A stretch of 64,000 nucleotides of DNA from Clostridia bacterium (GTDB taxonomy: Bacteria > Bacillota > Clostridia > TANB77 > CAG-508). This document shows positions 17,372 through 25,800 of the stretch, one piece after another. The first letter of the stretch is position 1. Each line of letters opens with the position of its first letter. Made by a program: the position numbers and the translations under genes. The notes below the pieces were generated by a model. It had not been told where the DNA came from. It searched no databases and was given only the letters and a program-made list of their open reading frames with translations. The stretch lies in NCBI GenBank assembly GCA_017512025.1, contig JAFWHH010000009.1:124001-188000 (forward strand), in the 5' to 3' direction.

Positions 17372-17614
17372 TTATTTAATATGCGCTGTAATAATTGTAT
17401 AGCTATAAGAATTAATTGTAATAATGATGTTATCTATCTCACAATACCAATTCTTTCCCAGTTTATATATACTACAGCTCTTATCTAAAACCTTATTAAC
17501 ACAATACTTAACAACATCATTTGTATCGATCTTAAGATTCCTTTTAATTCGATCTATCCCCATTTCAGTTGTATGAACTTTATCTATATTTGATAATAAT
17601 ACTTCTTTATCCAT
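17372..17614 (-). CDS. DUF3781-like protein
   Basis: An 80-residue protein. DKVHTTEMGIDRIKRNL at the N-terminus and KNWYCEI...TINSYSYTIITAH at the C-terminus match my memory of DUF3781, a small family of unknown function in Firmicutes. I chose the ATG at 17614 since TAGGAGTAGAA precedes it; the longer frame to 17662 would overlap the upstream membrane protein. Confidence 0.65.
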   Translation of the reverse strand: MDKEVLLSNIDKVHTTEMGIDRIKRNLKIDTNDVVKYCVNKVLDKSCSIYKLGKNWYCEIDNIIITINSYSYTIITAHIK

Positions 17615-17622
17615 TTCTACTC

Positions 17623-18108
17623 CTACAATATAAATTGAATTATTAAACCAACTATAGCACAAATAAGAACTGCTAGTGCCTCTCCAATTAAGCCACCTTT
17701 AATATGATACCAGTAGTTATGATACTCATTTACCATATCTTCAGTTCCTTCAAATACGAACTGTTTATCATGACAAAACCATATAATATCAAGAACAATA
17801 ACATCGTATAGATTTACTATTGTCCATAGCAATAGACCATACCAAAATCCTTGTTGGAAAGTCGTATAACCATTTACATATCTTAGTATTAAACTTATAA
17901 CAATAATAATCAAAACTGATGCAATACTTTTAGCAAGTATCTTATTCTTTTCTGTTGGAATTTTATCTTTATATTGTTCTAGAGATTTAACTCTCATTTG
18001 AATCATTGGTGGATAATTATATAAAGTTTTTATTGGCTCTCTTGAAATAGAATAAACCATTATTGTGAATACAACACAAAAAACAATACCTTCAATCACT
18101 ACTACCAT
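17623..18108 (-). CDS. Hypothetical four-TM membrane protein
   Basis: 161 residues with four predicted membrane segments (about 2-20, 59-80, 86-107 and 137-160) and a short cytoplasmic loop EPIKTLYNYPPMIQMRVKSL. I do not recognise a family with confidence. Its start overlaps the stop of the upstream GGCT-like gene by 7 bases, so the two are translationally coupled. Confidence 0.65.
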   Translation of the reverse strand: MVVVIEGIVFCVVFTIMVYSISREPIKTLYNYPPMIQMRVKSLEQYKDKIPTEKNKILAKSIASVLIIIVISLILRYVNGYTTFQQGFWYGLLLWTIVNLYDVIVLDIIWFCHDKQFVFEGTEDMVNEYHNYWYHIKGGLIGEALAVLICAIVGLIIQFIL

Positions 18109-18614
18109 TTCTTAATCTCCTCCACATTACCATATAAATCATCTATACCTTTATTAATTACATCTAAATATTCTTTACTTGGCTCTGATAACAATTCATC
18201 TATTCTATGCTTAGCAGTAAATGAAAATACTGGTAAGTTATCAATTGTATCAACTAATAGTATTGTATTATATAATTGTGCTCGTTGCTCTTGTTTAAGT
18301 ATCCCTTCGAATTGTTTCATTGTTACTTTATATAATTTTCCATAGCTTCTTCCAGGTCTTTCATAATCAAGATAAGCTACTCCACCACCCCATATTTGAC
18401 TTTTACCAGCAAAATAAATTGGATGTTCAAATATGTATTGACGCTCTTCTAAAGGCTCTGATTTATCCTCACAGCCTTCAGATGTACTATATTTCTCGTC
18501 ACCATTAATATACTTCATAAATCTATCGTAATTAATATTAGATCCATAACAAGCATACCAAACATGACTATAACCTTCGTATTGATTTAACTCTTCTTTA
18601 TCAATAATTCTCAT
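18102..18614 (-). CDS. Gamma-glutamylcyclotransferase-like fold protein
   Basis: 170 residues with the nucleating motif WYACYGSNINYDRF, close to the YGSN loop of the gamma-glutamylcyclotransferase/AIG2 fold, and a Gly-rich strand WGGGVAYLDY. The usual catalytic Glu cannot be assigned with confidence. The product may act on gamma-glutamyl or related amides; this is inference. It overlaps the following membrane protein gene. Confidence 0.6.
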   Translation of the reverse strand: MRIIDKEELNQYEGYSHVWYACYGSNINYDRFMKYINGDEKYSTSEGCEDKSEPLEERQYIFEHPIYFAGKSQIWGGGVAYLDYERPGRSYGKLYKVTMKQFEGILKQEQRAQLYNTILLVDTIDNLPVFSFTAKHRIDELLSEPSKEYLDVINKGIDDLYGNVEEIKKW

Positions 18615-18635
18615 TTGTATATCTTCTTTCTAAAA

Positions 18636-19028
18636 TTAAAATTCAATAATCTTTGGAGCTTCAGTAAATGATGCAATAACCGCTTTAGCATGTTCAAAAT
18701 ATAAAACTATTGTATTGTCATCATTCTCATCATACATTCCTCTTAGCTCTGGATTTTTATCAAGCATATCTTTTTTAGCTTCAGTTCTATCATCAGCAAT
18801 TAATTTTCCAGATACTCTAATCCATTTGCCATCTTTAAATCCACATAACTCAACATTATTATTTGCTTCTATTTGTTTATATACATCTTTATTTTTTCCT
18901 GTTTGAACATATAAATGTCCTTCAAATATTTCAGCTGTTCCAAAAGGTCTTACCTTTGGCTCATTTCCATCAACAGTTGCTAAATAATAAACTCCACACT
19001 CTTTTAAAAATTTTTGTACTTCTTCCAT
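18636..19028 (-). CDS. Pyridoxamine 5'-phosphate oxidase-like flavoprotein
   Basis: A 130-residue split-barrel FMN protein: GVYYLATVDGNEPKVRPFGT is the typical first half, ELCGFKDGKWIRVSG the second. The family reduces or binds small molecules with FMN or F420; here probably a nitro/quinone-type oxidoreductase. I chose ATG 19028 because GGAGGCGACTAGT precedes it; the longer frame (19094) would overlap the aldo/keto reductase. Confidence 0.8.
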   Translation of the reverse strand: MEEVQKFLKECGVYYLATVDGNEPKVRPFGTAEIFEGHLYVQTGKNKDVYKQIEANNNVELCGFKDGKWIRVSGKLIADDRTEAKKDMLDKNPELRGMYDENDDNTIVLYFEHAKAVIASFTEAPKIIEF

Positions 19029-19041
19029 ACTAGTCGCCTCC

Positions 19042-19899
19042 TTATTTATCACTTTGCTTGAATACTGGGAAAAAATCTGCCTTCCCGTAATCACTTAGTG
19101 GTTTATTCCCTTTTAATACTTCCATATCATCATCAGATATCTCAAAATCCAAATCAAAATTATCTCTTAAATGTTCAATTGATCTTGCTTTTGGCAATGC
19201 AACAAGTCCCAAATTTAAGCAATATTTTATACAGATTTGAGCAAATGATTTATTATATTTCTTTGCCATTACTTGAACAGTTTCAATTCTGTCCGCCTCT
19301 CCATGAGCGATCGGAGAATACGCCTCAACAACAATACCTTCATTCTTGCAAAAATCAATTGTTTCAAAGGGAGTTTGCCCAACATGAGTTAATATTTGAT
19401 TAATCATTGGTTTAATTTTGCAGCTTTCTAGAATATTCTTCAAATCATCAATATAGAAATTTGAAACACCAATTGCTTTTAGCTTTCCTTCATTATATGC
19501 ATCTTCTAATGCTCTCCATACTTCTCTATTCTCTTTATAATAATGATTATCGCTTACTTTATACTCATTCCATGGTTGTGGACAATGAATAATCATTAAG
19601 TCAATATAATCAAGTCCAAGCTTCTTTAATGATTCATCAATTGACTTTTTAGCAGTATCATAGTCTTTATATTCTGCCCTAACTTTAGAAGTAACAAAGA
19701 TATCTTTTCTATCAACACCGCAGCTTTTTATTCCGATGCCAACTCCCTCTTCATTTTCATATGCTTGTGCAGTATCAATATGTCTATATCCAACACTTAC
19801 AGCATTCTTAATAACATCAGCCACTTTATCATTATCAATAAGCCATGTTCCAAGTCCCACATCTGGGATTTCAACTCCATTATTTAATTTAAAATTCAT
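19042..19899 (-). CDS. Aldo/keto reductase
   Basis: A 285-residue NAD(P)H-dependent oxidoreductase. The catalytic tetrad is seen as Asp and Tyr in HIDTAQAYENE, Lys in VTSKVRAEY and His in MIIHCPQP. The NADP loop is LPKARSIEHLRDN. The substrate is not deducible. It clusters with two flavodoxins and a PNPOx-like protein, which suggests a redox group. Confidence 0.88.
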   Translation of the reverse strand: MNFKLNNGVEIPDVGLGTWLIDNDKVADVIKNAVSVGYRHIDTAQAYENEEGVGIGIKSCGVDRKDIFVTSKVRAEYKDYDTAKKSIDESLKKLGLDYIDLMIIHCPQPWNEYKVSDNHYYKENREVWRALEDAYNEGKLKAIGVSNFYIDDLKNILESCKIKPMINQILTHVGQTPFETIDFCKNEGIVVEAYSPIAHGEADRIETVQVMAKKYNKSFAQICIKYCLNLGLVALPKARSIEHLRDNFDLDFEISDDDMEVLKGNKPLSDYGKADFFPVFKQSDK

Positions 19900-19915
19900 A
19901 ATACACTCCTTCTTT

Positions 19916-20383
19916 CTACTTTATCCAATCAATATATACATCACTAGATTCGTTTCCGGTAAATCTTTTGCTACTTACAAAGTTAATATCTCCATAGCTG
20001 TTTTTTAAATCATTAAAGCTTTTATCTGAACTAGAGCCTCCACTCGTTACAAATACATACACATTTTTGTCAACTAAGTTGTTCTCTTCAATAAATGTAT
20101 TTATTATCGTTGGGGCAGTGTACCACCATACTGGAAATCCAATAACGACTGTATCGTAGTCATCAATATTTTGCACCCTATTTAATACTGGCGGTCTAAA
20201 AGATTTATCATTCATCTCAACACTACTTCTACTTTGTTTATTCGTCCAATCTAAATCAGCAGATGTATATTTATCTACTGGTTCAATCTCAAATAAATCT
20301 CCATTAATTGCAGTATTAATCTTCTCTGCAACCATCTTTGTAGTCCCACTAGCGGAAAAATAACTAACTAAAACTTTACTCAT
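19916..20383 (-). CDS. Flavodoxin
   Basis: A 155-residue flavodoxin. The FMN phosphate loop is SYFSASGTTKMVAEKI; GFPVWWYTAPTIINTF is the 60s-loop and the SGGSSSDKSFND region is the 90s-loop. It is a one-electron carrier or an FMN-dependent oxidoreductase. It is not the same subtype as the next gene, which has a shorter loop. Confidence 0.85.
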   Translation of the reverse strand: MSKVLVSYFSASGTTKMVAEKINTAINGDLFEIEPVDKYTSADLDWTNKQSRSSVEMNDKSFRPPVLNRVQNIDDYDTVVIGFPVWWYTAPTIINTFIEENNLVDKNVYVFVTSGGSSSDKSFNDLKNSYGDINFVSSKRFTGNESSDVYIDWIK

Positions 20384-20423
20384 ATGTACCTCCTAATATT
20401 TTATTATCAAATTATAAATCCAA

Positions 20424-20903
20424 TTATAATTTTTCACAAAACTCATCTATCATTTTATTCTTTTCATCAGATGGTTTATCCTTTGGATCAATTAAAATAA
20501 GTTCAGCTTCTAATTTCTCTACATCTAAAAACTTCTTTAATTTTTCAATTACCTTATCAGCTCCACCACCACTGAATGAAACAAATATAGATATTTTCTT
20601 ACCAGCAAGTTTCTCTTTGTTCTCTTTTATAAATGTTCTTATTGGTGGAACAAAACAAGCAGCCCATACTGGAGTTCCAAATATAATATGGTCATATTTA
20701 TCACTATCAAATTCATAAGGTTCAAGAGCTGGAGTCTCACCCATTACAGCGCTCTTTCCTCCCCAGAAGAACTTCTTAAATCCAGAATTTGGATACTCCT
20801 TCTTTGGAACAAGCTTAATTAAATCAGCTTCAACCTTTCCTGCAATATACTCGGCAATATATTCAGTATTTCCTGCCATAGAATAATAAACAATAGCTTT
20901 CAT
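20424..20903 (-). CDS. Flavodoxin
   Basis: A 159-residue flavodoxin with FMN loop YYSMAGNTEYIAEYIA and GTPVWAACFVPPIRTF. It forms a tandem pair with the flavodoxin at 19916, but the two sequences are diverged, so a recent duplication is unlikely. Confidence 0.85.
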   Translation of the reverse strand: MKAIVYYSMAGNTEYIAEYIAGKVEADLIKLVPKKEYPNSGFKKFFWGGKSAVMGETPALEPYEFDSDKYDHIIFGTPVWAACFVPPIRTFIKENKEKLAGKKISIFVSFSGGGADKVIEKLKKFLDVEKLEAELILIDPKDKPSDEKNKMIDEFCEKL

Positions 20904-20914
20904 AATATCCTCCT

Positions 20915-21388
20915 CTATTTCTTCTTTAAGTTTGGTAATACATCTTCTATGAATTGATTACTTTGTAGCTCAATAATCTTTTTAGCTTTTTTATCATTCT
21001 TATATATATCAATCCATTTATCCCAATATTTTTCGTAGTAGTATATAAACTCTTCATTGTTTCCTCTAGCTCTACATCTATCAGAATACTCTTTTTTTAA
21101 TGCTCTATTTGGATACACTCTCCAATATTCATAATTGTATGCACTAATAAATAAATCACATATTTTATCAGCCACAAGAATGTAATCATATTTGTCTTTA
21201 GCATCTGTTAGAGCTCTAAAATAATTACCAGGCCAATCTCTTTTTAAAGTTCTCTTTGTTCCTTTAGTTGCTTCGGTAGTAGCCTCTTCATATTTATACT
21301 TAGTACACTCCATATCTATAACATTACTATATTTCTCCGCAGCCACAGACTTTCCAGTAGCTGTAAAAGCGTATACAAATATTCCCAT
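20915..21388 (-). CDS. P-loop-like protein of unknown function
   Basis: 157 residues. The N-terminus VYAFTATGKSVAAEKY holds a Walker-A-like TATGKS (residues 9-14), and WPGNYFRALTDAKDKYDYILVA resembles the following strand of nucleotide or shikimate-type kinases. The rest is rich in Tyr and Lys. I would call it a small kinase-like protein; the substrate is unknown. It lies between a deformylase-like gene and flavodoxin with short gaps. Confidence 0.55.
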   Translation of the reverse strand: MGIFVYAFTATGKSVAAEKYSNVIDMECTKYKYEEATTEATKGTKRTLKRDWPGNYFRALTDAKDKYDYILVADKICDLFISAYNYEYWRVYPNRALKKEYSDRCRARGNNEEFIYYYEKYWDKWIDIYKNDKKAKKIIELQSNQFIEDVLPNLKKK

Positions 21389-21397
21389 AAAATACCT

Positions 21398-22015
21398 CTA
21401 TTTACTTAGCTCCTCATAATCCCCAGTTCTACTAATAATAGTATAACCATCTCTCTTTCTAAGCTCTAATCTTTCTTCTTTGGTTTGTTTTAATACTTCA
21501 TCAGCAACATCAATATGAAGTATACCATCTAAGTGATCTATCTCATGGCAAAGAATTGTTGATGGAAAACCTTCTATATCATCAATATGCTGAATACCAT
21601 CTACATCAATATACTTAACTTTTATTTTATATGGTCTTTTAACCTTACCGCTATACCATTTTTTAACACCTTTTTCATACCAAGAAGACGATGCACAAGC
21701 TTCCCAGAAGGTAGTAAGACCTTCTTTTGATATAATCTCTGGATTAATCATCACTTTAGCTTCATTATAATCTTTATTCTCATCTTTTCCTTCAGCCACC
21801 GCACTTTTATTCAAATCTGTATTCTTTACATATACAATTCTTTTTGGAATACCAAGTTGAACGGCAGCCATAGCAAAAACTTCATTTTGCATGCAAAAGT
21901 CTTGTAAAACAACTATGTTGTTATGAATCTCCGGATCATTTATATCGACTTCTTTAGAAATTTGTCTAAGATATTCTTCATTCTTTTCAATTGTAATAGA
22001 CTCAAGCTTAACCAT
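21398..22015 (-). CDS. Peptide deformylase-like protein (divergent)
   Basis: 205 residues. The metal site motif HEIDH is intact (H157, E158, H161) and the third ligand Cys107 is present. Its motif is EACAS instead of EGCLS, and the first motif reads FAMAAVQLG instead of GxGxAAxQ. An insertion of about 20 residues (AVAEGKDENKDYNEAK) follows. It may deformylate nascent chains or have another substrate; the canonical def gene is presumably elsewhere. Confidence 0.75.
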   Translation of the reverse strand: MVKLESITIEKNEEYLRQISKEVDINDPEIHNNIVVLQDFCMQNEVFAMAAVQLGIPKRIVYVKNTDLNKSAVAEGKDENKDYNEAKVMINPEIISKEGLTTFWEACASSSWYEKGVKKWYSGKVKRPYKIKVKYIDVDGIQHIDDIEGFPSTILCHEIDHLDGILHIDVADEVLKQTKEERLELRKRDGYTIISRTGDYEELSK

Positions 22016-22035
22016 AAAAACCTCCTGTTAATTTT

Positions 22036-22054
22036 AAGGACGGACTCAAAAATT
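22036..22054. repeat. GGACGGACTCAAAAATTA element (single arm)
   Basis: The sequence TAATTTTTGAGTCCGTCC is read here on the minus strand and is identical to 18 bases at 35349-35366 on the plus strand. Here only one arm is present, and it supplies the stop codon of the NUDIX gene. Confidence 0.65.
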
Positions 22055-22481
22055 ACAATGTACCAATTATATCAATTCTTCCAATCTTATTATCAACCAT
22101 ATTTTGAATTGGCTGTTTGATAAAAGGTATATCTCTTAATTCATCATCCATATTGTTTAATACATCATTAATATCTATCCACTTAACATCTAATATCTCT
22201 TCTGGATCTATCTTAATGTCCTCTTTAATTAACTTTGTTGTAAATATTATCTCTATTAAGATTTCATCTTTAATCATCTTATTCCCAATAAAAGCAATAC
22301 CTGTAGCCTCAACTTCACATCCTGTTTCTTCTCTTATCTCCCTTAAAGCTCCTTCAATGATTGACTCATCTGGATCAAGATGTCCTGCTGGTATATTCCA
22401 TTTACCATAGCAAAAAGATTTTTTTTCTTGAACCATTAATACTTTTCCGTCTTTTTCAATAACTCCACCAACTATAACCAT
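22053..22481 (-). CDS. NUDIX hydrolase
   Basis: A 142-residue NUDIX protein. The box is complete: GHLDPDESIIEGALREIREETGC (only key residues matter: G, E, REIREE, G). It hydrolyses a nucleoside diphosphate derivative, possibly as a housecleaning enzyme. I chose ATG 22481 because AAAAAGGAGACTTTTATA precedes it; the longer frame to 22595 would overlap the neighbouring flavoprotein gene. Confidence 0.85.
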   Translation of the reverse strand: MVIVGGVIEKDGKVLMVQEKKSFCYGKWNIPAGHLDPDESIIEGALREIREETGCEVEATGIAFIGNKMIKDEILIEIIFTTKLIKEDIKIDPEEILDVKWIDINDVLNNMDDELRDIPFIKQPIQNMVDNKIGRIDIIGTL

Positions 22482-22524
22482 TATAAAAGTCTCCTTTTCT
22501 TCATTATCTTTTTCATATATTTTT

Positions 22525-23214
22525 TTAATATGGCTTCTTACCGTCAAGCCAACCCATTTCTTTCCAATAATCAGAATCAACTTTATTCCAGCCATTCTTT
22601 TGTGTCATACCAAATAATTTAAAGAAGAATTTAGTTTTAAATCCTACCTTTTTATTCTTAAGTGCTTTTTTAACTTTATTTGCTTGTTTCTTTACGCTAT
22701 TTTTAATTTTATCTTTATCCTTATAATCAACATAGTTACCACCCATTTTCATTGTTGTAACTCCATAGTTATAAACTTTAGGTACTCCTAAGTAGAATAA
22801 ATTTTGTTTTAATAATTTAACAGTAGCCTTAACTCCAGAGCCACCAGCAGATGTTATTATTAAACCTACTTTACTAAACATACTTTGTTTTGGCCTATGT
22901 ACAATCCACATATATGCTAAGTGATCTAATAAAGCTTTCATACCGCTAGTGCATGAACCAACAAATACTGGTGTAGCTAAAATAATTAAATCAGCTTTTT
23001 TTATTCTATCAACAATACATTTTACTTCATCATAATGCGGACAATTATTCTCTCCTTTTAGTATACAATTAGCACAACCTAAACAAATATTAGAAAAATC
23101 ATTTGGTAAAACAATTTCGTCAAATTCACTTCCTTTAAACTCATCTAAAAATAAGTCTGTTATAGCTCTTGTATTTCCTTTATGAGGTGTTCCCATAATA
23201 GTTAAAATTCTCAT
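22525..23214 (-). CDS. Flavodoxin-family NAD(P)H reductase (iron-sulfur flavoprotein-like)
   Basis: A 229-residue NADPH-dependent FMN reductase fold: MGTPHKGNTRAITDLFL binds FMN phosphate, and CLGCANCILKGENNC has the compact Cys motif of iron-sulfur flavoproteins. ATPVFVGSCTSGMKALLDHL follows. The Cys spacing (CxxCxxC, then C 7 residues later) would allow an Fe-S cluster. The function is redox, substrate unknown. Confidence 0.78.
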   Translation of the reverse strand: MRILTIMGTPHKGNTRAITDLFLDEFKGSEFDEIVLPNDFSNICLGCANCILKGENNCPHYDEVKCIVDRIKKADLIILATPVFVGSCTSGMKALLDHLAYMWIVHRPKQSMFSKVGLIITSAGGSGVKATVKLLKQNLFYLGVPKVYNYGVTTMKMGGNYVDYKDKDKIKNSVKKQANKVKKALKNKKVGFKTKFFFKLFGMTQKNGWNKVDSDYWKEMGWLDGKKPY

Positions 23215-23282
23215 AATATCCTCCTAAAAACTATCCATATTATATCTTTCATTTATGTTTTATTCAAGAACAAAACATACGA

Positions 23283-23309
23283 AAAAAAGAGCCAATTAGG
23301 CTCTTTTAG
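23283..23309 (-). terminator. Rho-independent terminator
   Basis: AAAAGAGCC and GGCTCTTTT pair around AATTA with a T run on the minus strand. The stop codon of the TSCPD gene lies in the loop. Confidence 0.8.
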
Positions 23310-23553
23310 TTTCTTTATATTTAATTAATGCTTTTGCTATTTGATCTGGGCAAGATGTTCCCTTGATACCACATGGGATTCCTTCTAATAACTCAATAAT
23401 TTCATCAATCTTTTTACCCGCAACTAATTTAGATACACCAATTGTATTACCTGGGCATCCTCCTACTATCTTTAATTCTTTTACTATATCATCTTCTATT
23501 TGGAATATAAATTCTTCTGAACATACTCCTTCTGGGTTATATCTGTACTCCAT
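23296..23553 (-). CDS. TSCPD-domain protein (TIGR03905-like)
   Basis: An 85-residue protein with GTSCPDQIAKAL near the C-terminus, the motif that names the family, and VGGCPGNTIGVSKLV. Cys residues (PCGIKGTSCPD) could bind metal. The domain also occurs at the ends of ribonucleotide reductases and of some tRNA-modifying proteins. As a stand-alone protein the function is unknown. Confidence 0.8.
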   Translation of the reverse strand: MEYRYNPEGVCSEEFIFQIEDDIVKELKIVGGCPGNTIGVSKLVAGKKIDEIIELLEGIPCGIKGTSCPDQIAKALIKYKETKRA

Positions 23554-23564
23554 ATTAATCTCCT

Positions 23565-24317
23565 TTATTTAATAATATCTCTTACTATTTCTCCAGCTAT
23601 CATAAGACCTGCTACTGATGGTACAAATGAAATGCTTCCTGGAACTTGGTTTCTAATTGAACATTTTCTTTGAGTTCCTGGAGGACATATACAGTTTGTT
23701 TTACAGCTGCTATTGCTGTACTCATCAATTTTAATAGGCTCTTCTTTTGAATAAATAACCTTTAAGCTATCTATATTTCTTTTCTTTAATTCTTTTCTCA
23801 TAACTTTAGCAAGCGGACACACACTTGTCTTTTTAATATCAGTAATTTCAAATCTAGATGGATCTAATTTATTTCCAGTACCCATAGCAGATATTACTGG
23901 TATATTTAATTCTTTACACTTGCTTATAATTTCTATCTTAGCAGTTACTGTATCAACACAATCAACAACATAGCTTAAGCTATCATTGATTATATTTGTT
24001 TCAGATCCTGGCATAAAGAATTCCTTATATGTTTCAACATTTGCATCTGGATTAATATCTAGAATTCTTTCCTTCATTACATCAACTTTATACTTACCAA
24101 TTGTTTTTCTTGTAGCAATGATTTGTCTATTTAAATTTGTCAAACAAATCTTATCATCATCAATAATAACAAAATCTTTAACGCCAGCTCTAACTAAACC
24201 TTCTACAACAAAAGATCCAACGCCTCCAATACCAAATATAGCAACCTTCGCTTTAGATAGTTTTTCTATTCCTTCTTTTTTTATTAATAATTCTGTTCTA
24301 GAAAATTGATTTAACAT
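23565..24317 (-). CDS. tcdA: tRNA threonylcarbamoyladenosine dehydratase TcdA
   Basis: A 250-residue ThiF/E1-like enzyme. GIGGVGSF at about residues 29-36 binds ATP, IDDDKICLTNLNRQI is the adenylation motif, and a Cys-rich region (SSCKTNCICPPG) is present. TcdA cyclises N6-threonylcarbamoyladenosine at A37 of tRNA. A role as another ThiF/MoeB-type adenylyltransferase is less likely, because the sequence fits the CsdL/TcdA length and motif. Confidence 0.85.
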   Translation of the reverse strand: MLNQFSRTELLIKKEGIEKLSKAKVAIFGIGGVGSFVVEGLVRAGVKDFVIIDDDKICLTNLNRQIIATRKTIGKYKVDVMKERILDINPDANVETYKEFFMPGSETNIINDSLSYVVDCVDTVTAKIEIISKCKELNIPVISAMGTGNKLDPSRFEITDIKKTSVCPLAKVMRKELKKRNIDSLKVIYSKEEPIKIDEYSNSSCKTNCICPPGTQRKCSIRNQVPGSISFVPSVAGLMIAGEIVRDIIK

Positions 24318-24375
24318 TTAAATACTCCCTTTATTTCATCATTTATAAACTTCAACAATTATACTACATTATGTC

Positions 24376-24414
24376 AAAAGAGGCAATAGATATACACTAT
24401 TGCCTCCTCTTTTT
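24376..24414 (-). terminator. Rho-independent terminator
   Basis: AAAAGAGGCAATAG and CTATTGCCTCCTCTTTT form a long stem with one bulge. It ends the transcript of the DUF3795 gene on the minus strand. Confidence 0.75.
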
Positions 24415-24865
24415 ACCTTTTCTTATAAATAATTAATTCTGGATTATCTCCATTTGGACCATACTCACTTACCATGATAAAATTCATATTAGCGAGTATT
24501 CCAAAGCATCTGATATGATCTCCGTCGTTAAACTCACATTCAACTTGGTTTCCTAAATAGATGTCGTTATCATCTAAAAACTTAACTTCTTTTCCATTTG
24601 GTAATGGATAGCTAATGTTTACAAAACTTCCATTTAGAGGATTTAAATCGTTAATTTTTGGCATCCCTGGTACATTAAGTTCATTTATTTCAGCTACTAA
24701 TTGTTTCTTAAATATCTCGTAATTCTCTTTTCCACCAGTTAATATGTACTTAGCAACAAAACATTGCTTTCCAAATGGACACCCCTTTGTATTCTTACAT
24801 CCTTTACAATTACAATTTTTACCATATCCGCAATTATCACAATCTGCGCCACATATTGATTCCAT
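24413..24865 (-). CDS. DUF3795-like Cys-rich protein
   Basis: 150 residues. The N-terminal 45 residues hold seven or eight Cys (ICGADCDNCGYGKNCNCKGC, then CPFGKQC), the metal-binding pattern of DUF3795. The C-terminal part is an unrecognised beta-rich domain. Function unknown; probably Zn or Fe-S binding. It follows the HTH-superoxide reductase-like gene with a 20-base gap. Confidence 0.75.
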   Translation of the reverse strand: MESICGADCDNCGYGKNCNCKGCKNTKGCPFGKQCFVAKYILTGGKENYEIFKKQLVAEINELNVPGMPKINDLNPLNGSFVNISYPLPNGKEVKFLDDNDIYLGNQVECEFNDGDHIRCFGILANMNFIMVSEYGPNGDNPELIIYKKR

Positions 24866-24885
24866 AAATACCTCCCATTAAATTT

Positions 24886-25470
24886 TTATACAGTTTTCTT
24901 TATTAATCCATCCTTATTACAATAAATATATATAATACCTTTTCCTCTTATCATAAATCTAGCCTCTGCATTTTGCTCCGGATAAAGCTTTACAACCTCG
25001 CATCTATCATTTGTAACATAGGCTATGAATGATATGTAATGGCTTTTGGTCATTTCGTGATCTATAGAAATATAATATTCATTTTCAACAAGCTCTATAT
25101 TTATATCATGTTTATCATCTTCTGTCTCAGCTCCCAATACTGGAAGAGTTATTCCACAACAAGCATTCATGTTCTCACCCATTGTGTGTATTATATTACC
25201 ACATACCGGACAAACAGAAAACTTTGATTTAAGCATATTACATGATTTATTTTCATTTGTAATATGCTCTCCATTCATAAGCTCTATAACTGATACTTTT
25301 AATGCTTTTGAAAGTGGCTCTATCAACGCAATATCCGGAAGACCTTTACCAGTCTCCCATTTACTTATTGTTTTGTCACTAACACCAATAATATTTGCAA
25401 GTTCAGCTTGTGTAAGCTTAGCATTTTCTCTTAACTCTTTTATAATTTTTCCTGTTATATAATTATTCAT
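24886..25470 (-). CDS. XRE regulator fused to a superoxide reductase-like domain
   Basis: 194 residues. An XRE helix-turn-helix covers about 5-60 (LTQAELANIIGVSDKTISKW). A desulforedoxin-like knuckle follows (C87, C90, C104, C105), then a neelaredoxin-like domain: H121, H138 and H144 in HEMTKSHYISF and C184 in YCNKDGL. The fifth iron ligand, normally a His in CNxHGL, is Asp187 here. It may sense superoxide or metal and regulate transcription. The ATG at 25470 has GGAGGTAATTAAA before it. Whether the domain binds iron is not shown by the sequence. Confidence 0.75.
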   Translation of the reverse strand: MNNYITGKIIKELRENAKLTQAELANIIGVSDKTISKWETGKGLPDIALIEPLSKALKVSVIELMNGEHITNENKSCNMLKSKFSVCPVCGNIIHTMGENMNACCGITLPVLGAETEDDKHDINIELVENEYYISIDHEMTKSHYISFIAYVTNDRCEVVKLYPEQNAEARFMIRGKGIIYIYCNKDGLIKKTV

Positions 25471-25520
25471 TTTAATTACCTCCAAATAAAATTATAAAAG
25501 AATACTAACTGTACTAAAAC

Positions 25521-25791
25521 CTACTTATCGTAGAGTATTAGTTTATATATTGAATTGAACTTAATTCTCTTATTTGTTTTCTTTAAAGTGTAATGCTGAT
25601 AATATAACAATTGGTAAGAATTATCTTTTTTATTCTTTACATTTATAGTAAATCCAATAAAGAATGTTGAAAGAGCCATTAAACCATATCCTAGCAGATC
25701 TAAATTAAACATTAATCCCATTTTTGAATAATTAAGCACCAGCATTGCCGTCCCATCCAATTTATCATTTATAACTGAAGTACATTTTCAT
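25521..25791 (-). pseudogene. Remnant of a membrane-protein gene
   Basis: A GGAGG and ATG (25791) lie just after the preceding GNAT gene. The ATG frame (MKMYFSYK) stops at once; dropping one A from the AAAA run gives MKCTSVINDKLDGTAMLVL, which continues into the downstream frame with one or two hydrophobic segments (FNLDLLGYGLMALSTFFIGF). The tail then becomes AT-rich and unlike a conserved protein. I read it as an internally deleted, frameshifted membrane-protein fragment. Confidence 0.45.
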
Positions 25792-25800
25792 TGCTGCCTC

